Assembly (NCBI RefSeq): GCF_905475345.1
Contig: NC_066587.1
Span: forward strand, 19,111,558 to 19,175,557
From: Vespula vulgaris
Taxonomy: Eukaryota > Arthropoda > Insecta > Hymenoptera > Vespidae
Direction of reading: 5' to 3'
Length of the DNA: 64,000 bases
The notes beneath the pieces are model-generated. The model was not told the origin of the DNA. It made no database searches and saw only the letters and a program-made list of their open reading frames with translations. Of the stretch, positions 48,979 through 61,164 are shown piece after piece. Numbering within the stretch: position 1 is the first letter of the stretch; each line of letters starts with the position of its first letter. A program made the translations under genes and the position numbers.

Positions 48979-50781
48979 ATGATTGGCAGGCGTTGTGTTC
49001 TACTTGCCCTTGGCATCCTTTTGATCCTTGTGATTACTGTAAACATTTATTTTATTCGCATAATCGTAGAGAATTCTTCACAAAAGTCACAGTTCAAAAA
49101 TTTACCTTTAGTCGAGGAAAATTATCTTCCAGGGTCGTCTTTACGCAAGAATGAAAATAGGAGAAATTTTCAAAAGTCCGTCGGTGAAGATATCAATGAA
49201 AAAATTAAAGAAGAGACACGAATATTACCTTCAAAATATTTTAAACAAAATACGAGTTACTTGATCGTACTCGAACGGTTATTGTCCGAATTGAAGATTA
49301 TGGACAACGCGCATGAAGATATATGGAGTATTCCTAGTAACAATGTTAGTTCTATTTGTTATTATATTTATTATCTATAGCTTAACATTACGTTTACGAT
49401 AATTTTTCATGTATAAAGATATTGGATGCTGATAACTCACACGTAACGTCGTGTGTATAGTGGCCTGATGCTCACCAGTTAATACCGCCATCGGCTCCGG
49501 AATTAGGGACTATACTCAATGCTTTGAGGAAAGCAAAAGTAAAACATGCCGACAACGCTGTCCTTGGTACACAATTGAAACTTATGCTGACACTGGAGAA
49601 TGGTGCAAAGGCTGTATTTAAACCGCAATGGTATTCTAGAGATACAGTTATTCGTGGACCCGTTTATTACGGAAAAGATCGTCATAATGCAGAAATCGTA
49701 GCATTTCATTTATCCTCGTTACTTGCTTTACGAAGAGTACCCCTTGCTGTTATTCGAAAACGTATGATAAATAAAATGCGATATATTTCTATGATATCAA
49801 TCTAGTAACGAGTGGTTGCGTTAATGATTAGTAATTCGTTACGTTTCAGTTGATCTTAACAATGAGATTCGTAAGCATGCAACACCAGAATTATATACTA
49901 CTATGTATCAGGAGGGTAATGATACGTGTTTGTACGGTGTTTGTCATTACTGTTCTTCGAACGATCCAGTTTGTGGAACAGGCGATATCTTGGAAGGTGC
50001 ATTGATATTTTGGTTACCGCGTTACTTGCATCTCGTAAAACATCGACATCCATGGCAGAGGACATACAAGAAAAAAAAACTTGCACCTTGGGAAATGGAT
50101 GATAATTATTGCAAGAAGGTGAATTTTGTTTATCTGTATATATTATATATCTATATATTTGTATGTACACAAACAATAGATCTATAATGTATCCAGTATA
50201 ATGGATATGTTTAACGCATTGTTATTATATGTAAAACAATATATATTTTTACAAGGTCAAAGAGTCTAAAGCATACTCGCCACAATTTTCAAGTAGGCTA
50301 TTGGATTTGGTAGATACAGCAGTTTTTGACTTTTTGATGGATAACGGTGATCGGCATCATTATGAATTAGCGCAAAATAATTTTCACAATCCTGCTGTAT
50401 TATTGATAGACAATGGGAAGAGTCTTGGTAATCCGGACGTTGATCATCTTGACATTTTAGCGCCACTTTATCAATGTTGCATGTATGTATCAGAATTTTT
50501 TGATATAAAATTAGATTATATCAAAGATGAATTTTAACATTTTCCATTTTAGAATACATAAAACTACATGGGATCGTTTAAAAATGTTCAGTGGTGGTAC
50601 ACTGAGCTTGTCATTGGAAAAGCTTATTGCTCGCGAGACGATAATGGCCGATGTTCTACCGCTTATTTCAGATGCACATCTCAGCGCTATGGATAGAAGG
50701 CTTCTTACCATTTACGCTGTCGTTGAATACTGTGTAAAGAAAAAGAGATACGTTTCTAATGTAATTCTAGATCATCGGTAG
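48979..50781 (+). CDS. FAM20B: FAM20B, glycosaminoglycan xylosylkinase
   Basis: CDS join(48979..49344,49461..49761,49850..50118,50256..50482,50553..50781), 463 residues (human 409), phases consistent. Residues about 6-28 form a single signal-anchor membrane segment, placing the catalytic part in the Golgi lumen. FAM20 landmarks are present: AVFKPQWYSRDT (nucleotide-binding lysine), the cysteine-rich NDTCLYGVCHYCSS, KHRHPWQRTY, the catalytic FLMDNGDRHHYE, the metal-binding LLIDNGKSLGNP, and ILAPLYQCCMI then TTWDRL. FAM20B phosphorylates xylose in the proteoglycan linker and so promotes heparan and chondroitin sulfate synthesis. The ATG follows an acceptor, so a leader exon lies upstream. The stem region after the membrane segment is longer and more charged than in human. 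Confidence 0.94.
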
Positions 50782-52764
50782 TATGAAGTAAGAAATAAGA
50801 TATTTTATAGATCGATTATCCGGTTAATTACCGATGATACTAGAATTTGATTTGAAATAGTAGAAGAATTTTGCAGCAGCTATGTGTAAATAATAAATTT
50901 GATAGATATGTGAACACAGTCGCGCACACAGCCACACACACACGATATGTATGTATGTTGTATTTTTTTTATATGTTACATCTTATATAACGACATTTAA
51001 TATATTTGAATCGACGATGAAACAATTGTTTTGGATGACGACGTAACGTGTAAGACGTAAAATGATTTAATGCTAGAGATCGTTAGAGTTTAATGTGGTT
51101 TATTTTATGTCACAATAATTACCATTATTTGGATAAATTTTGAATGTAGCGCCGTACAGCGTATAAATACGGTACAAACGTAAAAAACCTGTTAATACGA
51201 TTGTATAATCGTTAACATACTTTAAAGTTCGTGTCACAGATTGGGATCTGAGAATACTCTCAGTTCGATAACATGTACAATATGTATAGCGAATGTAGCT
51301 CGTGGTACTCGTCGGGATTTGCAGTAAAGAGAAACTTGTGGGAGCGAAACAAGCTACAAGTCAGCGTAATGTCGCAGCATTCGACTACTTTCCTTTCTGT
51401 TACCACAAGACTTCTCGCAAGCTTATGATACCAAACTTTGAGTCAAGTTTCCACGTTAGCTCCTTCCTCCTCAACGTCTTCGCACAATAACCCTTATATA
51501 CTTTATTTACAACATTACATGACCAGAATTACTCACATATCTTATCGAATAATTATTCAGTTTTTGTTCATAATACATATCTAGCGCCGTCATTCGCGTA
51601 TGTTCGTGTATATGTATATGTCAGGCGCATGCGTATTACGTGTGTGTGTGGTACGTGTACGTATGCGTATATCCGAGACGTACGTGTGTATATTATATAT
51701 AATAACATTTTTGTTCTTTTATAATTAAATAGAGCTTTCGTAGCAAAGTATGTATAAATAGACTATCCTCGCGCGCACGATTATCTCGAATTGCTTCGCG
51801 TTCTCGAGTGCGAAACAAATACATATATGCTGCATCGAACCATCCGTCCATGAGATCCGTCTAAGAAAACATAGATTATAGATTACCTGAAAATATTGGA
51901 CGAGTGGAATAGCGGCTTTGCCATTCCTACATCTTCGCTTAGTCCATATTTCTACGTTCTATGATAATACTGTATACCAGCAAAACTTTTGAGTATATCA
52001 CTTTTTTTTCTTTATAGGCTGTATTTGCATGACTCTCGTATAACAATTCGATCGTAGAAATGCATTCATTCGAAACAAATTCGTATTTCGGTAACGGCAG
52101 CGTTGATTATTGCATGGAGACGTACGATTTATCTCCGCGTCACCTCTATTCCTCGGAAAAAAGGCGGAATCATCCCTTACATAGTTGTCGTTTACTTATT
52201 TAATTAAATATCACACCAAAGTGCTCGATGCACGTAGAACTTGGATATAGGCCAACCACAGGTAATAAAGATGTTTTTAAATGTATATGAGACATCACTT
52301 TGCATGCGATTTAAATTTAGTTACTTGGAGGGATGAAAGAAGACACAAAGGAAAGAAAGAGAAATTGAAAAAAGAAAAAGGAAAAAGAGAAAAAAAAAGA
52401 GGAAACTCCCTGCACGATAGTCGTATCATACACAGTTGTTGGATGGCCGAGAATATATAATAATAATATTGGTATGATTATACATACATTAACGTTATTA
52501 ATTTTCACGTTGGAAATGTATGCCGCACCAGGATACGTTTATGCGACACTTTTTTCGTAGAAAAACTTGTTCGATCGCGTAGCTCGCTCTCATCGCTCAT
52601 TTATCTATCGATCGGCCGTCGCTCACCTTCCGGGGTCTCGTTCTATACTCGATCGCTTGACCTACAATTATCTCGTAATTTCGTAATCATGATCTTGTTA
52701 CGATCCCGATTGTTTCCTAAACGTTCTCCCTTCTAGACGATATTCTCGAGTCGTATTTTTTATT
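50782..52764. other. 3' regions of FAM20B and sickie
   Basis: About 2 kb between converging genes. It contains CA/TG microsatellites near 50925-50945 and 51640-51665 and an A/G-rich stretch near 52335-52405. No coding exon was supported. It probably holds long 3'UTRs, as is usual for neuron navigator genes. Confidence 0.6.
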
Positions 52765-55700
52765 TCAGAGCGCGGATTCTACGCCCCTCGAGGATGACGT
52801 CGAGGAACTGAGATCCTCCGAATGTCGAGTATGAGACGAATCGAGGGAAGTGACGGAATCGCTGTCGTTGCTATGGGGACTCGAATAATTGGCGGCTTCC
52901 TGAAGTCTCATCAGCATGTTCAACTGTAAAAGAGAAAAAGCAAAATTGGCACGTATAACGATGGAGAGGGAAGGGGTGACGTAGCGCAAGCGTTTCAACG
53001 ATACAAACAAGAGGATCTCCTTCGGTGTCGCTGTGTGTACTGCCGAGGCTCTTTACGCTGGACGCACCTACGCCCGAGGTATGTCCCGAGGTAACGACGT
53101 CGTAACCAACGTCCTCGGGCCTCAAGCGAAGAAGAGCGTCGCTACCATCGTGTACGGCGTGCGTCGAGATCCACGGATAACTGGAGGTAATGAATTGTGC
53201 AGGATCTTCCCACGTGGATTCGCCATTTCCGCTTCCGCTCGCGCGTCTTCCATACAACGTTAGGCCTTCCCTGACAGCCTCAACCAGATACGGTATTACG
53301 GAATAGTTCCACAAATCCGTGAACCAAACTTGAGAACCTGCCACTTCCATGGGGCAAGAGAGAAAAAGTCGAGGGCCTAAAAAGGTTCGTGTCTCTCGTG
53401 ACGACGAAGAAATTTTCTAGCGGCGATCCTACAAGTAGCGATCTTACCTATCGTTACGTCGGAACTGCTGTGCGTTTCTAGGAACTTGTTGAGATGCAGC
53501 CAGACGCGTGGCAACCATTCCACGACAGCGGCCATTTCTGCGTTTCTCGTGCCACCTGATTCACGTAATTCGTGTTCTAGTAGCTTTCGCCTGAGGTAAC
53601 GGCCCAAAAATCCTTTAACCGGCTCCATGTGATTGGCGCATAGTACCCACCTGGAGTAGAAGGTAAAAAGGCGCGATACGCGCAATAAACTGCTTGTGTT
53701 TCAGAGAAATAAGAGGACTCGATATAGGAAAAGCTTACGCTTTCGTTTACCTGAAGTTATGATGTAATTGAAGATTCGTGGTGCTGCAGGTAGCCTGACT
53801 CATGGTGCCAATGATCGCAGGGCAGGAGGAGTGCCTGGTACCGAGAAGACCACTGAAAAGTTCACCGAGAGAGGCGGCATGCTGAAGGTTCTCCAATATT
53901 ATCACTCTCGGCAATTCGTCGGCCGCATTAGAGTCGCATCTTTCGGCGATATGAGCGAGATATTGCTTGAGTTCTTTGCTCGACTTGTGATCGACTATGA
54001 AGGTGGCCACGGCGGCCGCGTCTTTCGAGTCCGTATCGGCATCCACGAGAGCGTGGGCCAATTTTCCTGCCAAGTAACTTTTCCCGGTGCCGCTAGGTCC
54101 GCAAAGGATGACTCTGCGATGTTCCGTTAACAAAGATATTAGTCGTTGAACGATGGAGCGTGGTATCAGAGTGTCGATCGCGAGCCAGGAGTAACCCGAG
54201 AGCACCAGATAAATAGTTTTCACGTGTCCTATCAGATAACCGCACGGTAGTAATTCCGGGTGCTGAGAGTCCGTCGTACACCTGTTGAAAGGAACGAAAA
54301 ACGAAAAATAAATATATATATGTATATGTATGTATACACGCGCACACGTGCGTACGCACGCGTACCCAGATTATAAGATTATGAAATTGCTTCGAGGCAA
54401 TTCCGTATGCCCGACGAAACGAAAGAGATTTAGCTAACCTCGAAGCTTCGCCGAGATGGTAAGCGGCGACACAGTCAACGCCGAGACCCAAATTCGTGAC
54501 GGGATCGACCCTCGACACGTATTCCTTGAAGCATCGTCGTACGATCGAGTCCAAAGCGTCCCAGCTGGTCTTGTTGCTGATGCAAACGTTCGCGATAACG
54601 CAGTGCGGAGGCTCGCCGATGACGCCACTGTCCGAGTTGTTACCCGATATTAGATTGTAATTGAAATTTTTTTCGCTCCCAAGATAGACGGCAACGTTGA
54701 TTCTCTTTCCGTCCGTGTCGTGGTCTAACGCCGGCTCGCCGCTCGTAGCCGAAGTCGCCGAAGACGGTACGACGGAGTGCTCGGGCACGTTGAGATCTTC
54801 CAATTGATCGGCAGTCGAACTGCTGTCGCCGTTGGAAAGGGCAGCAACGCTCGAGGCCACCTCGGTCATACTGAAACGCCTGTCGGGATCGCTCGGGAGA
54901 GACGACTGCGAGGACGTAAGGGATTTCGAAGTGACCAGCCGCTGCAGGCGTTCGTTGTTTTGCTTCAGATTGAGCATTTCGTTCTGTAGAAAGGACACAA
55001 TCGTCGATTGATGGAAACGATCTCGAGCGATTTCTCGCCAAGCTCGAAACTCCAAGAAAACTTACTCTCATCTTGATGACCGTGTCCTTCAACGATTCCA
55101 ATTGATGGGCCGAGGAGAGTGCCTCCAGCCTGATATCCGTGAGAACGAGATCCTTTTCCCTGAGTTGTTTCTTCAATTCGTCCACGTCCTCGTCTTCCTT
55201 CTTGTAAAGAGCCGAGCTGCTCTTGCTCCCGGTGAGTGGATTTTCAGGTTCCGGCGATTTTTGTCCGTTGCTCCTACCGGCACTTTGATTCCTCGCGCTT
55301 TCGTGTTTCGAGGCCGTCGGTAATCTCGGGCTATTCGGGACGCTCAATTCTCCGCTGGCACCGTCCTTGCAATCCTCGGCATCGGAGACGGAACCGTGCC
55401 TGTTCTTTCGCGACCTGGAGAATGCTTTCGAAAAGGAACTACGCAACCAACCCTTCTTCTTCTGATGACTACTGCTCGCGGAACAAGCGCTGCTCAAGGA
55501 GTTGAGCGAAGTGACGCTGTCCGCCGACAGCTGTCTCGCCATCGATGCACCCTGATGATGTCCACCGTTACCGCCGCCCGTGCATCCTGTATTGCCGGAA
55601 TCCGAATCGCCAAGAGTGTGTCGACGTCCGTTGTTGTTGCCCGATCCTCCCGGCCCGTTGTTCAATCCAGCCTCCGCGCTTTGCTTCCGAAGCCTCTCGA

Positions 55701-58700
55701 TCGTTTCCCGTAACTCTTGTAATTCGGAATCCTGTGCGAGGCAACGGACAAAAATTCTTATTAAAGGTAAGACAAATTTTCACTTTGTAACCTATCCTTA
55801 ACGATCAAATGGTCGATTATCCCTTATCCGCGATACTGTTCGTTCCGTGAACGGGACATTGTTCCTTCTTGTGACAACAGGTGCAACTATCCGAATGGCT
55901 GACCACGGAATCGCTACTCCAAGAATCGGCTACGCTAAACAATTGTCTCATCGATTTGGAACTCGCTTCCTGCCCGAGTTTGTCCGATTTGTCGAGCTCC
56001 TTTGCCGCCGGCTTCCTTCTCATCGTCGTCGACTCGCCGACGTTGATATTTCGATAGAAGGTCTTTGCCGCTACGCTAGGAATCAAATTCCTCTTCGTTC
56101 GTAAATTTTCCACTTGGAAGCCCTTTTGCGACGAATTATCGACGGTCGTCGTAGGGACACGGTTTTCACACGTCTTTTCGCTCAATCTTTTCGAGTCCTT
56201 CGACTTGTTCGATCGCAACTCGTTACCGGACACTTTGTTAGACTTTTCGACCGTTCGACCGTTGTTCTTCAATTTCAATACTTTCGATTTGATCGAAGAC
56301 GACGATATCGGAGTCGAGTTTTTATTCGCGGATAGCGCGTTTGATTTTTTGCCGATCGCGTTAAAACGCGGCACTTTAAGATCCATCATTCGATCATTCG
56401 TCGATTCGGTTAATCGACCGTCGAGGCATCGTAATTCCTGATTTTTTTTCCTTTCGAATTCTTTCCTCCTTATTCCTCTTTTCTTACTCTACTCGGTGCG
56501 AATTAATCGGCCGGCGTGACTTTTCAATTTTAATCGCGCGTCGCCGGGAGCGAGAGATTTGTAACTTTTTTGGTTACTTGACGTTCAACGAGCTATCTAC
56601 ACAGATTTGTACCCAAGGTTGCAAGGAAGGCAACCTCTTTTTTTTAACATTTTGATGAACGCATCACTGGAGATGCGCCAAGTTTCATACTTTTCGGTAT
56701 GTCCGCGACGAAAACTTTGAAATTTTGACGCCTGGCATGTTTGACATCGGAATTGCGTTAAACGTTCGGATATCGATCGTATTTTGTCTTTGTTGAAATT
56801 CGTCGGCGAGAGATCCCCGGGCACGGATTTACATAGATGTGACAAAAATTGTGTGGAACATTTCATTTACCGACGCTTACCTTTTTTTCGGCCGTTGCCG
56901 TGAGTTGCTGCAATCGTTGCGTCATGTTCGACAGGGATTGTTCGAAGGCGGACACGACGTGTGCCTAAAACAAAAAATTCACCATTATCGTTTAAAAGTA
57001 TCCTTCCTATGTGTCGAATCTAGAGATTATTACGTCATGGTACATATCGCGATAGAGATCGATTGATATTCGACCTGCTATTAATGTGGTTGCTGACAAA
57101 AATAACCCCATTTCAATTTTATTCTATCAATATCGAGAGAATAAAGATAATCTTGCTACCTCGTGGCGATGGAAAGCCCAGACGCAGGACCGTCGCGACC
57201 TGCACGCGTTGGTTCGTACCGTACACTCGCTGACTAAAATAACAATAAGCTACGATATTTTACGCACGCACAACCTTGGAAAAGAGGAAACGGCCATTGT
57301 CACTGCCATTGATCGTCGACGATGCGGCGATACGGCGATACGGCGATACGGCGATACGGCGATAGGCGACGTAAACGTGAAAGAAATAATTGCATTGGTC
57401 TGCGTGTGCGTGTACGATACGATATACGTATATAATTATAATCACACACATCCGATGGAACAGAAAAGTCACCAAACGACCGAGATCATTATTTTAAGAC
57501 GTCCATAGATTTTGACAAAGTTGCTTTTTTTTCTTTTTTTTGAACTAGAAACAATCCGCGCGCAGGTAAGGTTCCAACTTGTCGTTAAAAGGTTAGATTA
57601 GATTTTAGAAGAACGTTCGTCGACTCTTGATCGATCTTTCGTAAGAAAGAAAAATAGCTAGATTCTTATGCGTTTCGAGATTCGCTTTCGAACGCTTATC
57701 GCGTTCGCAAGATCGTGGGGGGAAAGTTGTGTGTTGCCTTATTGTATACGGAGCTTAATGAAAGCCGCGAGCGAGTCGTCGAATAGTACTAAAAACTGGA
57801 CCGGAAACCTTCGGCAAAAACGGTAGATGCCGATGATAGGAGCAAAACGAATGGCGGTGCATAGTGAGACGCCTTGTTCGCATCTAAAACGCAGCGAGAG
57901 CTCGTAGCGAGCGAGGGGCGACCCGGAGAGGCGAAAAGAAACGAGGAGCGCGCATCGTTTACGGGATTACCCTCGGACACGAGTCTTTGAGATTTTAGTT
58001 CGTCTTCGATGTACCACGGAGAAACGCATTTTCTTCTAGAATCGATAGAGTTTACGAAGATGCTTTACTGATCCTTTGCCAATCGTTCTTTCAAAAAGCC
58101 GAATTATCGTCGAATATATTTCGCTCGGATTGAAAATACGATAAACAGAGCGATTCTCCGGGAAGAGGCGTATCGTGCGAACGAGGCATACTCCTTGAAG
58201 CGTTACGAGCCGAGCTAAGAAACTGACTGCCGTCGCTGCTGCTGCTGCTACAGTCCCAACAGTTCCCAGACCGTGGAACTACGATTCTCCTTCGTAGCGC
58301 GATACGTTTACGAGGGGAATACTCCTCGTGTACACAGGGCCTTCTAGTTCACGCGGGGGGAACTATTCGCAGGAAATGACATTTCGATGTCGACGAAAGA
58401 AGTTTGTGCGGAATGCGACTGAATAACGCAGATACTCAACGTACAGATTGATTGAAAAAGAAAAGTACACGCGTATACCTGTACGCACGCGATATACCTG
58501 GTCGGAAAGGGAAAACAAAGTCGCTTATCCTTCGAAATCGATGGGGAACTCTTTTTTACTCGTCTCTCCGAAGGAGACAATCCGAGAGGAGAGCGAGGTC
58601 GAAGGGTCTTTAAGGCACGACTCCTCCCTCTTTCGCCTAAAGTTTTTCTCAGAAACGACGACAAGGCAGTCCCTTTCGACGGTGGAAAATTTGAAACGAG

Positions 58701-59881
58701 AAGCGGAAGAGACGTCACGCGAGTCTCGCTCAACGACTCGGAAAAGAATATTATCTTCGATGCGAGTCGATCGATCAGAATCATCGATATCCGTACTATC
58801 CCGGCCGATCGGAGCATTCTCAGATTTTTCTAGTTTTCCGTCGTAAAATCCTCCGTCGTCTAAACCCGGACCCACGAAATGACATCGACGCGACCGACTG
58901 TAAATGGGTCATTTTCTCGTTTACCTGAAGAGAAGGACAACTCCGGTGTCTGTACTTCCTCGTGGCAAGTTCCCACCAGGGTATCACGTTATCCGTACTC
59001 CGTGGCTTAACCGGATCGCTAACGGCGTGCTCGTAAAGCGGTTCGAGCAACGTCACGTTCCCGGATAGACGCCTGGGAGAATCGTTAGAAACCTGATCCC
59101 TGGACACGCTTCCTCTTCTCGGCAAGGTGGCGAAAAGTGCGTGCCGGTACTTTCCAGATTCATCCTCGTTTCGAGGATCCAACTTGAGAGAATCGTGTCT
59201 GGTTCGGGCATTAACCGCGAAGATCGTCGTTGAAAAAGTATCTCCCGCGGACAGATTCAGACGCGATCTCTCGAGTTGGCCCCTGAGAATGACGTCGGTG
59301 GCATCGATCTGACAAAGAGAATCTCTGGTCAAGGAGGATCCGTCGCTGACGTCGATACTGCTGGAGCAACCTCTGAACGAGGGCTCGACCTCTTCGCGAA
59401 ACGTCCTATCGAGCACATCCTCGGTGGACTTGTGAAGAGATCTGCCGTTCGTTCTCTCCTTCGACCTTCTATACGGAAGAGTTCCGTATTTGTTCTCGTC
59501 GAAATTCGCCGGGAGGACGTCGTCCCGAGCGTGGAAATTCGAGAGACCCGTTCCGTTACGATCGAGCGGATTAAGAGGATTCTTTCTCTTTTCTGGATTG
59601 CCTGCGGCGTCCAGCGGTGGTAGAGTATTTTGACAAGGCGGGCACCGGGAGATCTCGAAGAATCGATCGTCGTCGTTCGACTCGATGCCGTCCGATGCCG
59701 ATTCGCTGGGATTTCTTTCTCCGAGGAGGTGGGCCTTCTCGTTCGCGGACTCGTCGATGGCGTGAAGGGAGTCCGTCGACTTGGTCGAGGACGTCGTGGT
59801 GGATCCCGTCGAGTGTCTCGAGGTACTCGACAAGGAGGAGGATCTGACCGAGGGGCTAGGCGGCACCTTCCGACGCGTACC

Positions 59882-59913
<32 letters not shown>

Positions 59914-61164
59914 ACGAGCGTCGTATCGATTTCGCTATCTCGATCCTTCGCTCGTGGAGGGACGGCTCGTTGTTACTCTCGTGCTTCTCGACGAAATTTT
60001 CGGCCAAATTCTCGCCAAAATTCGGTGAGATCGGTGGCATCGGTACCATGCCACCTCTGTTCCTGAGGTAACCGCAGAGATCGTCGGACAGGCAAAGCGT
60101 CTCGCCCTTCGCTATCTCGTTGATCACCCCGTAGCTCGAGCGGCTCGACTCGTCCGATATTTTGTAACTCTTATCGATCCCAGCTATATTTTTATTCACG
60201 TCTTCGATGTATTTCACGGTGGTACGATAGAGGTCTCCGCTCTGAACGTAATTTCCATCTACAACGACGGCTCGACGATCGCGTCTGCTTCGAGAGGTGG
60301 AAGCGCTGTTAGGCAGGGCGTAGATGGGTTCGCTCCCCTCGGTATCCTTATCGAGCGAACCCATCCTTCCAAAGTCGCCTCTCGGTGGGCGCGACTCGGG
60401 CTTCCGATCGACGGTACCAACAACGACGGACCTTTTCGTACCGGATTGGACGATCTTCGATCTCGGAAGGGCGTTGGGTCGGGCGACGATAACGCGTCGA
60501 GCCGATCTATCGTCGACGGGAGAGAACGTTCTCAAGGTCCGCTCCTCCTCGGCACGATCCCCATCAATCCCCCGTTTCTCCGCTTTGTCGACGACGAAAC
60601 CTTCGTTGTTGTTCTTTACGTTGCACCTCTTCTCATCGACGATCACGCACGAGCGACTCCTTCGTACGTTTCGAGGCTCCTTCCGCGCACCATCGTTCCG
60701 AGCGGCCAAAGTCTCTCGTTCTTGGGAGACCTTGCGGAAGGTTTTCAGAGCCGTTTCACCCGTACGCCTCGCATCGTTCCTCTTCGACGCGATCCGTAAA
60801 GTCCCGTAAGTCTCGAGAATCGTCTTTCCATCGTTCTTTCCAACGCAGCTCCAATCGTCTTTCCGACGTAGGTCCGATCGTTCGCGCGACCTTCGACGGA
60901 CTTCGTCGTCGGTGAAATTCGTAGCCGAAATCCGATCGATGCGCGGGCCCAACGCGCAACGATCACCACCACCGTCCGCCACCGTGCCGCCTTCCTCCGA
61001 ATCGGTAATCGGACGTGGCCTGCTCCGACCGCGCGACCTTATCGTCGCGTAGCCGTCGTGAACTTGTCGCGAACATACCTTCAAATCCATCGTCGATGGA
61101 TCGAGATCGTTCGAAAGGCCACGAGTAAAGTCCTTTTCATAATTTTCTCCTAAACCTCTCGTAC
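52765..61164 (-). CDS. sick: Neuron navigator homolog sickie (NAV family), 5' end outside the window
   Basis: CDS complement(join(52765..52923,53009..53376,53448..53650,53751..54281,54439..54983,55066..55731,56881..56964,58925..61164)), 1597 residues plus two bases of a split codon; all phases agree. NAV marks in order: Ser/Arg-rich exon ending PWWELATRKYRHRSCPSLQ; AHVVSAFEQSLSNMTQRLQQ; LTATAEKK then DSELQELRETIERLRKQ (coiled coil); SFSKAFSRSRK; VKTIYLVLSGYSWLAIDTLIP; Walker A GPSGTGKS; Walker B-like VIILENLQ; HHNFRWVLCANHMEPVKGFL; SSSDVTIGPRLFLSCPM; DLWNYSVIPYLVEAVREGL; final LNMLMRLQEAANYSS. NAV proteins are microtubule plus-end, actin-regulating factors of axon growth; fly sickie also has an immune link. 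The 2.2 kb exon is open upstream of its first ATG (61090) to an acceptor at 61164, so translation starts further up. The N-terminal calponin-homology exons were not found. Confidence 0.92.
55817..56437 (-). CDS. Possible alternative terminal exon of sickie, or a small nested gene
   Basis: This ORF lies on the sickie strand in the intron between exons ending at 56881 and starting at 55731. It can begin either at ATG 56387-56389 (190 residues) or at an acceptor (aaatcag, start 56437) in the same phase 0 as the preceding sickie exon, adding ELRCLDGRLTESTNDR in front of MMDLKV, 206 residues in all. It is Ser/Lys-rich, then ends in a cysteine cluster (DSCTCCHKKEQCPVHG) and a stop. Used as an exon it would truncate sickie before the AAA+ domain. 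No homology was recognised. Confidence 0.4.
   Translation of the reverse strand, partial: ELRCLDGRLTESTNDRMMDLKVPRFNAIGKKSNALSANKNSTPISSSSIKSKVLKLKNNGRTVEKSNKVSGNELRSNKSKDSKRLSEKTCENRVPTTTVDNSSQKGFQVENLRTKRNLIPSVAAKTFYRNINVGESTTMRRKPAAKELDKSDKLGQEASSKSMRQLFSVADSWSSDSVVSHSDSCTCCHKKEQCPVHGTNSIADKG
56965..58924. other. Large sickie intron, no gene recognised
   Basis: About 2 kb, rich in CpG. It contains an 8-bp tandem repeat at 57325-57364 and a short GCT run at 58237-58249. ORFs near 57086-57508 and 58344-58846 lack family resemblance. Those near 58525-58875 overlap the donor side of the 2.2 kb exon in other frames. Confidence 0.6.
57325..57364. repeat. 8-bp tandem repeat cggcgata
   Basis: Five near-perfect copies inside a sickie intron. 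Confidence 0.93.

Noticed and set aside
48862..49380. N-terminal extension of FAM20B to 172 codons
   Set aside because: The extra part is intron: a strong acceptor directly precedes the internal ATG, which also gives a normal signal anchor.
53768..56441. Plus-strand ORFs of 70-120 codons across sickie exons
   Set aside because: Antisense shadows of well-supported sickie exons in GC-rich DNA.
56597..56866. 89-codon ORF on the sickie strand just after an exon donor
   Set aside because: No recognised domain, and it starts 14 bp inside the intron; taken as chance, though it could not be excluded.
58448..60809. Plus-strand ORFs of up to 161 codons
   Set aside because: Antisense shadows of the 2.2 kb sickie exon; Arg/Ser-rich with no homology.
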